The notes: generated by a model not told the origin, from the letters alone. A stretch of DNA of 17,065 nt from Candidatus Dojkabacteria bacterium (GCA_020429495.1 JAGQLJ010000019.1:1-17065), one strand, 5' to 3'; positions 1 through 6,920 are shown, counted from the first letter of the stretch. Translations and numbers: made by a program.

Positions 1-132
1 TAACCTACTCCCACTCGCATAAGAATAAAGGCTCTCAATTGAACCAAAATTATTGAGTAATTTATTAAAACTAGCAAAGCCAATTCCCTTTTGCAGCAGC
101 AGAGAAATGCTGAATATAGCTAACTTATCCAT
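1..132 (-). CDS. dprA: DprA/Smf-like DNA-processing protein, N-terminal 44 codons only
   Basis: The first 44 codons of a leftward gene are visible; the rest lies beyond the window edge. The translation opens MDKLAIFSISLLLQKGIG and continues with F..FNKLLNNFGSIESLY, the pattern of the small helical domain that opens DprA proteins (usually 'L.Ll.gIG...l..Ll..FGs...'). DprA loads RecA on single-stranded DNA taken up in natural transformation. The ATG at 130-132 follows the stop of the penicillin-binding protein gene by only 14 nt, so the two are probably co-transcribed. No Shine-Dalgarno is visible. The Rossmann-fold core that would settle the assignment is outside the window, so this rests on a short N-terminal pattern plus comEA and comEC elsewhere in the window. 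Confidence 0.65.
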   Translation of the reverse strand, partial: MDKLAIFSISLLLQKGIGFASFNKLLNNFGSIESLYSYASGSRL

Positions 133-146
133 ATTAGATATTGTAT

Positions 147-1907
147 TTATATATTCTGTAAAAAATCTTTTAACATTGGGGCTATATAGTAACCTCCTCC
201 ACCATATTGCTGGAAGAAGCTAAATGTGTAGGTTTTTCCGTCTTTATCAAATGTTCCAACTATCCACCCATGTACTCTTTCTACAAACACACCATTCAAA
301 TTTTCTAGCGTTTCCGCTGATCCTGTCTTTGCATGAATATTAAAATCTTTTAAGTCTGTAAAGAATCTACTCACTGCACTGGCATTATTATAGGCAACAC
401 CACTCATACCTTCTTTTATACTATTTATAATCTGATCAGGAATTTCAATATTATCCAAAACTGTTGTTTGATTTAAATATTCTTCTACTCCATCACTATG
501 CCTTATTTTATATACAATATTAGGCTGTAATTTTTTTCCACCATTCTCAATCATAGAAACAACAACTGCCATTTGTAATGGAGAAGTAGTTATTGCACCT
601 TGCCCAATAACAGCATTACATGTATCTCCATCAAACCAGCCATCTCCAGTCACTTCTAACTTTCTTGTAGGTGAGTCCATTGTACCGCTTGCTTCACTCT
701 CAAGATTAATTCCAGTTGGACTACCAATACCAAATTTTTGTGCATCTGCTACAAAGTAAGAAAGACCTTTGTCTTTACTTAACTCCAATGAATAGTTACA
801 AAAATATAGATTACTTGATTTCATTAATGCATGTGGTAAATCTAGCAGTCCATAAAAATTTCTTCCAAACTCACAGAACTCAAAACCTCCACCCAGATTA
901 AGACACTGATTTGAAAAGAATGTGGAGGCTTTAGTAATAATATTATTATTCAATAATGAATAAGATGTAATTAGTTTAAAAATAGAGCCTGGTGTATAAG
1001 AACCTGCAACTGCTTTGTCTAAAAGTGGCTGAGACCTTGCTGTTTGCAAAATATTAAATGATTCTGGTGAAAGCCCTCTAACAATTGCGTTAGTATCAAA
1101 CCCTGGATAAGAGACCATAGCTTTTACTTCACCTGTTTCGCTGTCCATAATTACTGCTGCACCTCCTGCTGCTCCATTCCTATTATTATATTCTTCTAAC
1201 TGTCTATATAGCTGATTTTGCCAATGTGCATCTATTGATAAATAAATAGAATCTCCTTCAATTGGGGGAATACTTATTTCAGATAATCCATCATGAATGG
1301 TTTGTCCTGAAGTTCCTCTTAGATCATCTTCATATAGTTTTTCAATTCTATACTTTCCAATAAAATCCTCGTTGCCGTATCCATTTTCAATTACATCTTG
1401 CGCTTCTACTAAACCTGTATAACCAAGTATATGAGTAAATTGATATGGATAGTTATAGTGCCTAACATATCTTGAGCTAACCTCTAAATTGGGGATAGTT
1501 TCTAAAAGTGGATTCAGTACCTCTACTTGAGAGCTATCTAAAAGCTCGAATATTCTTTGATTTTGGTCAAGATCAAAGTCAATACTTTTTAGTAATTTTT
1601 TTGTATCTTCTAAATTATTCTCACCTAAGTATTCAACTACTTGGTTATATTCATTTTCTAATTCAGATGAATAGTTTAAATAGATATCAAAATCCTTTAC
1701 ATCTTCTGCTAAAACCCTCCCTTTTACATCAAGAATTTTTCCTCTTGGCGCTTCAACCACATCTTTATCTACAACGAACTGAAGCGATGTTGAATTAAGT
1801 TCATTTCCTTCAATAATCTGACTAAACCCAGCAAACATTATCACTACTGTTATTCCAAGCATGTAAAGATATTGGATTGGTATAGACAAATATTTTTTAT
1901 AGTTCAT
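147..1907 (-). CDS. Class B penicillin-binding protein (PBP2/FtsI-type transpeptidase)
   Basis: A 586-residue peptidoglycan DD-transpeptidase that cross-links wall peptides outside the membrane. A single N-terminal membrane anchor (about residues 11-30) precedes a PBP dimerisation domain (about 45-215; note APRGKILD at 53-60) and a transpeptidase domain with the motifs in order: SxxK nucleophile S308-I-F-K311 inside TPGSIFK, SxN at S364-S365-N366, and KTG at 527-529. All catalytic residues are intact, so it should be active and bind beta-lactams. Length is normal for the family. Its ATG overlaps the stop of the upstream MreB-like gene (ATGA, 1904-1907), indicating translational coupling and a role in elongation (PBP2-like) rather than septation. 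That sub-assignment is inference; sequence alone does not separate PBP2 from FtsI here. A DprA-like gene follows after 14 nt. Confidence 0.93.
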   Translation of the reverse strand: MNYKKYLSIPIQYLYMLGITVVIMFAGFSQIIEGNELNSTSLQFVVDKDVVEAPRGKILDVKGRVLAEDVKDFDIYLNYSSELENEYNQVVEYLGENNLEDTKKLLKSIDFDLDQNQRIFELLDSSQVEVLNPLLETIPNLEVSSRYVRHYNYPYQFTHILGYTGLVEAQDVIENGYGNEDFIGKYRIEKLYEDDLRGTSGQTIHDGLSEISIPPIEGDSIYLSIDAHWQNQLYRQLEEYNNRNGAAGGAAVIMDSETGEVKAMVSYPGFDTNAIVRGLSPESFNILQTARSQPLLDKAVAGSYTPGSIFKLITSYSLLNNNIITKASTFFSNQCLNLGGGFEFCEFGRNFYGLLDLPHALMKSSNLYFCNYSLELSKDKGLSYFVADAQKFGIGSPTGINLESEASGTMDSPTRKLEVTGDGWFDGDTCNAVIGQGAITTSPLQMAVVVSMIENGGKKLQPNIVYKIRHSDGVEEYLNQTTVLDNIEIPDQIINSIKEGMSGVAYNNASAVSRFFTDLKDFNIHAKTGSAETLENLNGVFVERVHGWIVGTFDKDGKTYTFSFFQQYGGGGYYIAPMLKDFLQNI

Positions 1908-2932
1908 AAGAATATCAGATCTTTAATCTGTAAATTCTCTAATAATTCTGGGGAATTTTTTATTTCTTCAAGTCCTTTAACTGTAGCATCTAGTGGACTT
2001 GTACTTTGTACATTTAGCTTAACATGATTTTTTATCTCTTTTGCAAACACTTCAACAGAAAATAAACCTCCAGCAACTGTTATTCCATAATCTATAAGCT
2101 GATCCAACTCAGATGTGCTTGTTTTCTCTATCATTTTTTTAAGCTCACTTATAACGATATCAAAATCTTCTAGGATTACTGCAGCAACTTCAACTTGTGT
2201 AATCTCAAAATCCACAGGCAACCCATCTCTAAGATTTTTACCTGTAAGGCTAATCTTTTTCTTTTTAGGGGCAACAAAATCAATCTCTTCAATTAACTTG
2301 TTTGTTGATTTCAGAGAAATATCGATAAGATACTTATTTTTTATGTATTTTTGCAAAGAAGTTGAGATATCTGATGAGCCAAAATATATTGTGTTGTCGT
2401 AGCAAATTTCATTATTTATAACTATTATTAAATCCGTTATAGAATAGCCAATTTTACACACTATTCCAGAGTTAATTTTAGGCTTTGAATATAGAGCTGC
2501 TACACTTTCATTTACAAAAGTTATTGAACTGACTCCAAATGATTCAAAGACATCTGTATAAGCTGAAATTTCTACCTCTGAGGACGTAGAATGTATGCTT
2601 GCAACTATGTTAGGCTTAAGAAACTTAGTCTTTCTATTCAAAAGCTCCATAATCTCGTTAAGTTCATGATGAAGAAAAAGTTCTGAAGCTTTGTAGTCGT
2701 GAATTGTTCCTTTTATAACTGGTGCTATTTTCCTATATGTTTTTGTTGAATACTTTGATTTCGCTTCTTCTCCAATATATAAAACTTCTTCATAGTCCTT
2801 TGAGACGCAAATTACTGATGGCTTTATTATGAGTTTATCTATAGAAGGAATATAGGCCTTAAAGTACTCACTGCCAAACTCAATGAAGACATACTCAGCA
2901 TTATTTTTACGAAAATTTTTGAACACTTTCAA
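1904..2932 (-). CDS. Divergent MreB/Mbl-like actin-fold protein with degenerate nucleotide site
   Basis: A 342-residue protein of normal MreB length that aligns along its length with MreB landmarks: KPSVICVS (37-44, MreB 'EPSVVA'), IGEEAK (53-58), GTIHDY (75-80, 'GVIADF'), NESVAAL (141-147, 'EPMAA' with the catalytic-position Glu kept), GKNLRDGLP (231-239, 'GRDL.TGLP') and GITVAGG (283-289). The nucleotide-binding loops are altered. Phosphate-1, normally DLGTANT, is EFGSEYF at 18-24. Phosphate-2, normally DIGGGTT, is KIGYSIT at 160-166. The adenosine loop has GGL rather than GGG. It may therefore bind ATP poorly or act as a non-hydrolysing scaffold (inference). The start is a TTG (2930-2932) without Shine-Dalgarno; no ATG exists before residue 95. 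It overlaps the PBP gene by ATGA. A more canonical mreB lies at the right edge. Confidence 0.82.
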   Translation of the reverse strand: MKVFKNFRKNNAEYVFIEFGSEYFKAYIPSIDKLIIKPSVICVSKDYEEVLYIGEEAKSKYSTKTYRKIAPVIKGTIHDYKASELFLHHELNEIMELLNRKTKFLKPNIVASIHSTSSEVEISAYTDVFESFGVSSITFVNESVAALYSKPKINSGIVCKIGYSITDLIIVINNEICYDNTIYFGSSDISTSLQKYIKNKYLIDISLKSTNKLIEEIDFVAPKKKKISLTGKNLRDGLPVDFEITQVEVAAVILEDFDIVISELKKMIEKTSTSELDQLIDYGITVAGGLFSVEVFAKEIKNHVKLNVQSTSPLDATVKGLEEIKNSPELLENLQIKDLIFL

Positions 2933-2942
2933 ATTAGTAAAG

Positions 2943-3019
2943 AGTATTTAGTATTGAGTACTTAGTTCATTATATTTTGGGACACTAAATACTCAGTACT
3001 AATTACTGGCTACTGTTAC
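2943..3019. repeat. Inverted repeat built from 7-nt units (copy A)
   Basis: Arms 2943-2965 and 2985-3007 are inverted repeats matching at 20 of 23 positions around a 19-nt spacer. Each arm is itself made of heptamers: the right side reads TAAATAC, TCAGTAC, TAATTAC, TGGCTAC, roughly TNANTAC. The left arm (with 2942) differs from the reverse complement of the 7009-7032 arm by one base in 24. It lies between the tRNA cluster and the TTG start of the MreB-like gene, without a following T-run, so it does not look like a terminator. Confidence 0.7.
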
Positions 3020-3021
3020 AA

Positions 3022-3045
3022 ATTATATATGAAGATGTCTATATG
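3022..3045 (-). promoter_or_regulatory. Weak candidate promoter for the MreB-like/PBP operon
   Basis: On the minus strand a perfect TATAAT lies at 3022-3027 with a poor -35 (TGTTTC, 17-nt spacer) at 3045-3050. A second TATAAT occurs at 2969-2974 inside the spacer of the inverted repeat, also without a good -35. Either could drive the operon, which could also be read through from the tRNA cluster. Confidence 0.25.
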
Positions 3046-3062
3046 AAACAGGAAAATAAAAA

Positions 3063-3135
3063 AGCTGAAACTGGGAATTGAACCCAGGACCTCACCCTTA
3101 CCATGGGTGCGCTCTACCAACTGAGCTATTCCAGC
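3063..3135 (-). tRNA. tRNA-Thr(GGT)
   Basis: The reverse complement folds as a complete cloverleaf. Acceptor GCTGGAA pairs with TTTCAGC (one G-T wobble), the D-arm is GCTC/GAGC, the anticodon stem is CACCC/GGGTG around loop ATGGTAA (anticodon GGT), and the T-arm is CTGGG/CCCAG around TTCAATT. CCA is not encoded; the base at position 73 is T. Its first 26 nt match the neighbouring tRNA-Thr(TGT), suggesting a duplicated pair. Confidence 0.97.
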
Positions 3136-3177
3136 GATAAAATGATTATACAATAATTATAATTGAGGAAAAAAATA

Positions 3178-3260
3178 TCCGGAGAGAAGGATTTGAACCT
3201 CCGTAGTCCTGGGACGCCTGATTTACAGTCAGGTGCGATTGACCGCTCCGCCATCTCCGG
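3178..3260 (-). tRNA. tRNA-Tyr(GTA), long variable arm, C1-G72
   Basis: The reverse complement forms a type II tRNA. Acceptor CCGGAGA pairs perfectly with TCTCCGG, the anticodon stem CCTGA/TCAGG encloses CTGTAAA (anticodon GTA), the variable arm contains GTC/GAC, and the T-arm is GGAGG/CCTTC around TTCAAAT, followed by A73. CCA is not encoded. The terminal pair is C1-G72, whereas bacterial tRNA-Tyr normally has G1-C72. Shifting the frame does not give a G1-starting acceptor stem, because the T-arm fixes the 3' strand. Confidence 0.96.
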
Positions 3261-3275
3261 ATTAAGGAATGAATA

Positions 3276-3348
3276 AGCTGGAACTGGGACTCGAACCCAG
3301 GACCGACTGTTTACAAAACAGTTGCTCTACCAACTGAGCTATTCCAGC
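3276..3348 (-). tRNA. tRNA-Thr(TGT)
   Basis: The reverse complement gives acceptor GCTGGAA/TTCCAGC (perfect), D-arm GCTC/GAGC, anticodon stem ACTGT/ACAGT around TTTGTAA (anticodon TGT), and T-arm CTGGG/CCCAG around TTCGAGT. CCA is not encoded; position 73 is T. It is the first gene of the leftward tRNA cluster, with a good promoter about 20 nt upstream. Confidence 0.97.
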
Positions 3349-3366
3349 AAATTAAAGTGCTCAACA

Positions 3367-3396
3367 AGTATAGCAAAAGGTTATAAAACTTTGCAA
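3367..3396 (-). promoter_or_regulatory. Promoter of the Thr-Tyr-Thr tRNA cluster
   Basis: On the minus strand, -35 TTGCAA (3391-3396) and -10 TATACT (3367-3372) are separated by 18 nt. The predicted start is near 3360, about 12 nt before the first tRNA. TTGCAA is its own reverse complement and also serves as the -35 of the rightward rpmB promoter. Confidence 0.6.
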
Positions 3397-3419
3397 AATA
3401 TTTAGTTTTGATATAAAAT
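3391..3419 (+). promoter_or_regulatory. Promoter of rpmB
   Basis: -35 TTGCAA (3391-3396), a 17-nt spacer and -10 TAAAAT (3414-3419). The predicted start is near 3426, giving a leader of only about 23 nt with no Shine-Dalgarno before the rpmB ATG. The -35 hexamer is shared with the divergent tRNA promoter. Confidence 0.5.
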
Positions 3420-3448
3420 CTACACGTTAATTAAACATTTTCATACAT

Positions 3449-3688
3449 ATGGCAAGAGTTTGCGAAATATCTGGAAGAAAAACAAGAAGTGGAAACAGAA
3501 TTCAGCACCGAAGAGGTAGCTCTGGATCTGGTGGTACATGGAATTATAAAGCTCCAAAGTCAAAAAGAACATGGAAGCCAAACTTGAGAAAAGTTAAGGT
3601 TAACATTAACGGTACAACAAAAAGAATAAAAGTCAGCATGAAAGAATACAAGAAAATGAGAAAAGAAGCTGACGCTCTTTCTAACTAA
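3449..3688 (+). CDS. rpmB: Large ribosomal subunit protein bL28
   Basis: A 79-residue, strongly basic protein with the bL28 opening MARVCEISGRKTRSGN (compare 'RVC.vTGK....GN') and the later pattern KRTWKPNLRKVKV, where the family has 'r.f.pNL..v.v'. It sits in the large ribosomal subunit near the E site. The length is close to the usual 60-80 residues. The ATG is preceded by an A/T-rich leader without Shine-Dalgarno, and a -35/-10 pair lies just upstream. It reads away from the tRNA cluster and is followed after 59 nt by an RNA methyltransferase gene that appears to have its own promoter. Confidence 0.95.
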   Translation: MARVCEISGRKTRSGNRIQHRRGSSGSGGTWNYKAPKSKRTWKPNLRKVKVNINGTTKRIKVSMKEYKKMRKEADALSN

Positions 3689-3717
3689 TTGACTCTCTGG
3701 GCATAAGAATATAAACT
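3689..3717 (+). promoter_or_regulatory. Candidate promoter of the SpoU-family methyltransferase
   Basis: TTGACT (3689-3694), directly after the rpmB stop codon, a 17-nt spacer, then TAAACT (3712-3717). The -35 is close to consensus and the -10 is weaker. A short copy of the intergenic repeat (3715-3727) overlaps the -10 region. Confidence 0.4.
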
Positions 3718-3727
3718 CAGTACTAAT
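3715..3727. repeat. Short copy of the heptamer repeat (copy B)
   Basis: Thirteen bases, ACTCAGTACTAAT, identical to 2991-3003 in the right arm of copy A. It contains one full TCAGTAC heptamer plus part of a second. There is no inverted partner here, so this is a half or remnant copy in the rpmB-methyltransferase gap. Confidence 0.5.
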
Positions 3728-3747
3728 ACCCTTTACCAATTCTGACT

Positions 3748-4452
3748 ATGATTTTTTATGGTAGAAACATTGTTTTAGAAGCACTTAAATCTAACCATGA
3801 TGTGACAAAAGTAATAATTCAAGAAGGTTCAGAAGGTAATGAAAAGATTGATTCAATAATAAAACTTGCAAAATCTTCTAACATATCAATTTCATATCAA
3901 GATAGAAAAGAGATTTCTAGAGCAACAAATTCTGAAGAACACCAAGGAGTTTACTGTGATGTAAAATTTAAAGAGGCTAATTTAAAAGAGCTAATCAATC
4001 CTGAGCAAGAGCAATCATTTGTGTATATTTCAACTGCAACATTTGAGCATAATATTGGTGCTATCTCTAGATCAGCTGAAGTTGCTGGTTTAACTGGAGT
4101 AATTATTCCTAAAAATGCAGATATTACTCCAACAGTTGCAAAAACATCAACCGGTGCAATATTTCATATTCCTATAGTAAAACTATCAATATTCAATGCA
4201 ATTAAACTATTAAAAGATAATGGTTTCTTTGTAGCCGGAATAGAAAGAGACGGAAATAAGTATTATGAAAATGACCTAACTTCTAATACTCTCTTTATCA
4301 TTGGTGGTGAAGATAAATCTCTATCTGATCCTGTTAGAGATAAATGCGATATGATTCTAGAAATTCCACAACACGGAAAAGTTAACTCTCTAAATATGAG
4401 CGTTGCCTCAAGTATAGTATTCTTTGAAAGAAATCGGCAGTTAGGCATCTAA
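3748..4452 (+). CDS. SpoU/TrmH-family RNA 2'-O-methyltransferase (RlmB-like)
   Basis: A 234-residue SPOUT methyltransferase that would transfer a methyl group from S-adenosylmethionine to a ribose 2'-OH in rRNA or tRNA. Residues 1-75 resemble the substrate-binding domain of RlmB-type enzymes (YGRNIVLEAL at the start; HQGVYCDV at 65-72). Motif 1 is HNIGAISRSAEVAG (101-114), with R108 the expected catalytic arginine. STGAIFHIP lies at 134-142. Motif 2 is IGGEDKSL (185-192). Motif 3, IPQHGKVNSLNMSVA (206-220), forms the trefoil-knot cofactor site. All core motifs are intact. The exact target (23S G2251, a tRNA or another site) cannot be read from sequence. Its stop codon overlaps the stop of the convergent P-type ATPase gene, with no terminator between them. 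Confidence 0.92.
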   Translation: MIFYGRNIVLEALKSNHDVTKVIIQEGSEGNEKIDSIIKLAKSSNISISYQDRKEISRATNSEEHQGVYCDVKFKEANLKELINPEQEQSFVYISTATFEHNIGAISRSAEVAGLTGVIIPKNADITPTVAKTSTGAIFHIPIVKLSIFNAIKLLKDNGFFVAGIERDGNKYYENDLTSNTLFIIGGEDKSLSDPVRDKCDMILEIPQHGKVNSLNMSVASSIVFFERNRQLGI

Positions 4453-6860
4453 AGATGTCCATGATGCTTAGCTTCTATTCTATGTGCAAACCATTTCACA
4501 GCCTCTGTTATGGCTACATCTCCTAGTGTTAGGGCAATTATAAATGCAAGCAAGAATGGAGATAATGGAGTTAGGCTTAATACATTGTTTAAAGGTCCAT
4601 AGATTGCTAACCAAACCATAAAGAAACCTACTAATACAGATATATTTACCATTGGATTATCAAATAATTTTTCCTTCCATATATTTGAGTCAAGAGTTTT
4701 AGAATTGAAAAGAAACAGCAATGAGCTAATTGATATACCTGCAAATATCATTGTTTGCGCAACTTCATATCCATAATGTTCTAAAAAGAAAAGATAAAAG
4801 AAAAAGTATATTGTATCTGTAATTAAGCTTGCAACAATAATCATTCCAAGCATTTTTTTATTTAATGCTGATTGTTTTCCTGGTTTATGCTTTTTATCTA
4901 AATAGCTTTCTTGAGCTTTTTCAAAAGCTAAAGATATACTTGGCAAACCATCTTCTAGCAGATTAATCCAAAGTATTTGCAGTGGAAGTAAAGGCAAGGG
5001 TTTATAAAAAATCAAACTTAAAATAATTAAATATACTTCAGACAGACTATCACCAAATAAAAACATAAATATTTTTCTCAAGTTTTTAAAAATATTTCTA
5101 CCCTGCTCAACAGCACTAACAATAGTTTCGAAGTTTGAGTCTAGTAGAACAATGTCTGATGCTTCTTTTGATACATCTGTTGCTGAATCTACGCTTATTC
5201 CAATTTCTGCATTTTTTATAGCTGGTGAATCATTTACACCATCACCCATCATTCCAACACGTAAGCCTTTTGACTGTAATAAATTAACAATATCTAATTT
5301 CTGCTCAGGAGTTGTTCTATAGAATAATTTGCATTCCATAATCTTTAGGTCATATTCTCTTGTACCCTTTAACTCCTCAAGCTCAGATCCTGATATAACA
5401 TTGTCTTTAGTTAAATTAAAGCCTACTGTTGTTAAGATATGTTCTGCCGTTTCTTTTAAATCTCCAGTAATTACTTTTGTGGATATTCCAGAATTCTGGA
5501 ATGATGCAAAAGCCTGAATAGTACTTGGCCGTATTGGATCTGCAATTCCAATTAATCCCACCATTTCCAGCTCATCAAAATCTTTTCTATCTATTTTATG
5601 ATTTTGAATAGGTTTACACGCAACAGCTACAAGTCTCATTCCTTGGCTACTCAACTTATTTATAAGGTCATTCCAATGGCGCTTATCACCACTACAAGAA
5701 TCTAAAACCTTTTCTGGGGAGCCAACCATGTATAAGTTTTGCTTATCTATTGCACCTGTATACTTTGTAGCTGAGGAGAACGGAAAAATCTGAATCCTTT
5801 CTTGTTGCACAGATTCTATATACTCAGAATCTTTTTGTTTTATTACATAATCTTTTAGCGCAGTATCAATAAAATTTGCATCATTATTAGAAATTGCAAT
5901 AGCCCTTAAAAGCTTTTCTTGCTGGTCACTTTCAACAACTTTTACAGACATTTTTCCTTCAGTAATTGTTCCAGTTTTATCTATACAAAGCACATCAATG
6001 TTTCCTAATGATTCGGCAGCTGGTTGATTTTTCACAATAGCATTCCTTTTCATTATCCTATTCATACCTAAGGCAAGAACTACTGTATAAGCAATTACTA
6101 ATCCCTCAGGAATTGTCCCAACACCAAGTGCTACACCTGTTAACATTATTTCTTCTAGAGGAACTCCTCTTGCTATACCTAAAAATATTACAAAGACTGA
6201 AATAGCAAATATTATTACTGTTAGGAACAAGCTGACTTGTTTCAGCTGTCTTGTAGTTTGTGTATCAGGATTAACAGGATCTGACAAAGATTGTGCAATT
6301 TGCCCATATTTTGTATCAACTCCAGTTTTAGTAACCTTCATTGAACCAAGTCCTTGAGTAACTATTGTACCCATAAACACCTCGCTACCTTGCTGTTTAC
6401 TTACAGGTGCTGATTCTCCAGTTACAAGAGATTCATTTATTGTTAGTTCAGCAGCAGAAATAACTTCACCATCTGCTGGGATTTTTACTCCTGGTTCAAG
6501 TATTACAATATCTCCAGGCACAATTTCTGCAATATCAATATACTGCTTTACCCCATCTCTTAAGACTTTTGTTTGTCTTGAAACATGCTTTTCAAGAGAC
6601 TCAAGAGATTTTTCTGCTCTGTATTCTTGTATAAAACCAAGTGCAGTATTAAATATTACAATTACCATTATAAAAGCAGCATCCCTATATTCTTCAAGCG
6701 CAATGGAAAGTGCTGCAGCCAAAAATAAGACGTAAATAAGGGGACTTTTTAGCTGCCTAATCAGAATCTCAAAGGGGCTTACTTTATGGTAAGCTTCAAT
6801 GATATTTCTACCAAATCTTGCTTGTTGTTTTAAGACTTCACCTTGAGTTAAACCTGTCAT
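4449..6860 (-). CDS. P2-type cation-transporting ATPase (Ca2+-ATPase-like)
   Basis: An 803-residue P-type ATPase that couples ATP hydrolysis to cation transport across the membrane. Visible in order: cation_ATPase_N region (1-30), TM1-2, actuator motif TGES (147-150), TM4 with GTIPEGL (248-254), phosphorylation motif D294-KTGT, nucleotide-domain GSPE (380-383), TGD (465-467), hinge GDGVND (539-544), TM5 with GDSLSE (603-608), TM6 with WINLLEDGLP (631-640), and several C-terminal helices. Compared with the SERCA Ca2+ pump, the site II residues match (E of PEGL, N633, D637). At site I, the E771 equivalent is kept as E608, but N768 is replaced by Ser and T799 by Glu (E636). Ca2+ or Mn2+ export is the best guess; other cations are possible. 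It is transcribed alone, divergent from the cyclophilin-com operon. Confidence 0.93.
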   Translation of the reverse strand: MTGLTQGEVLKQQARFGRNIIEAYHKVSPFEILIRQLKSPLIYVLFLAAALSIALEEYRDAAFIMVIVIFNTALGFIQEYRAEKSLESLEKHVSRQTKVLRDGVKQYIDIAEIVPGDIVILEPGVKIPADGEVISAAELTINESLVTGESAPVSKQQGSEVFMGTIVTQGLGSMKVTKTGVDTKYGQIAQSLSDPVNPDTQTTRQLKQVSLFLTVIIFAISVFVIFLGIARGVPLEEIMLTGVALGVGTIPEGLVIAYTVVLALGMNRIMKRNAIVKNQPAAESLGNIDVLCIDKTGTITEGKMSVKVVESDQQEKLLRAIAISNNDANFIDTALKDYVIKQKDSEYIESVQQERIQIFPFSSATKYTGAIDKQNLYMVGSPEKVLDSCSGDKRHWNDLINKLSSQGMRLVAVACKPIQNHKIDRKDFDELEMVGLIGIADPIRPSTIQAFASFQNSGISTKVITGDLKETAEHILTTVGFNLTKDNVISGSELEELKGTREYDLKIMECKLFYRTTPEQKLDIVNLLQSKGLRVGMMGDGVNDSPAIKNAEIGISVDSATDVSKEASDIVLLDSNFETIVSAVEQGRNIFKNLRKIFMFLFGDSLSEVYLIILSLIFYKPLPLLPLQILWINLLEDGLPSISLAFEKAQESYLDKKHKPGKQSALNKKMLGMIIVASLITDTIYFFFYLFFLEHYGYEVAQTMIFAGISISSLLFLFNSKTLDSNIWKEKLFDNPMVNISVLVGFFMVWLAIYGPLNNVLSLTPLSPFLLAFIIALTLGDVAITEAVKWFAHRIEAKHHGHL

Positions 6861-6891
6861 ATTTACATGCTATCAAAACCTAAGGGCAATT

Positions 6892-6920
6892 GTAATACTA
6901 TTGTGCTAACTGTATGACAA
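6892..6920 (-). promoter_or_regulatory. Candidate promoter of the P-type ATPase
   Basis: On the minus strand, TTGTCA (6915-6920), a 17-nt spacer and TATTAC (6892-6897) lie 32 nt upstream of the ATG. The -35 is good and the -10 moderate. Confidence 0.4.

Noticed and set aside
1508..1798. Plus-strand open frame inside the PBP gene
   Set aside because: It is opposite the conserved PBP N-terminal domain, Leu/Phe-rich as expected from the complement, with no supporting context.
2943..3007. Inverted repeat as an intrinsic terminator of the tRNA cluster
   Set aside because: The stem is A+T-rich with a 19-nt loop and no T-run follows on either strand.
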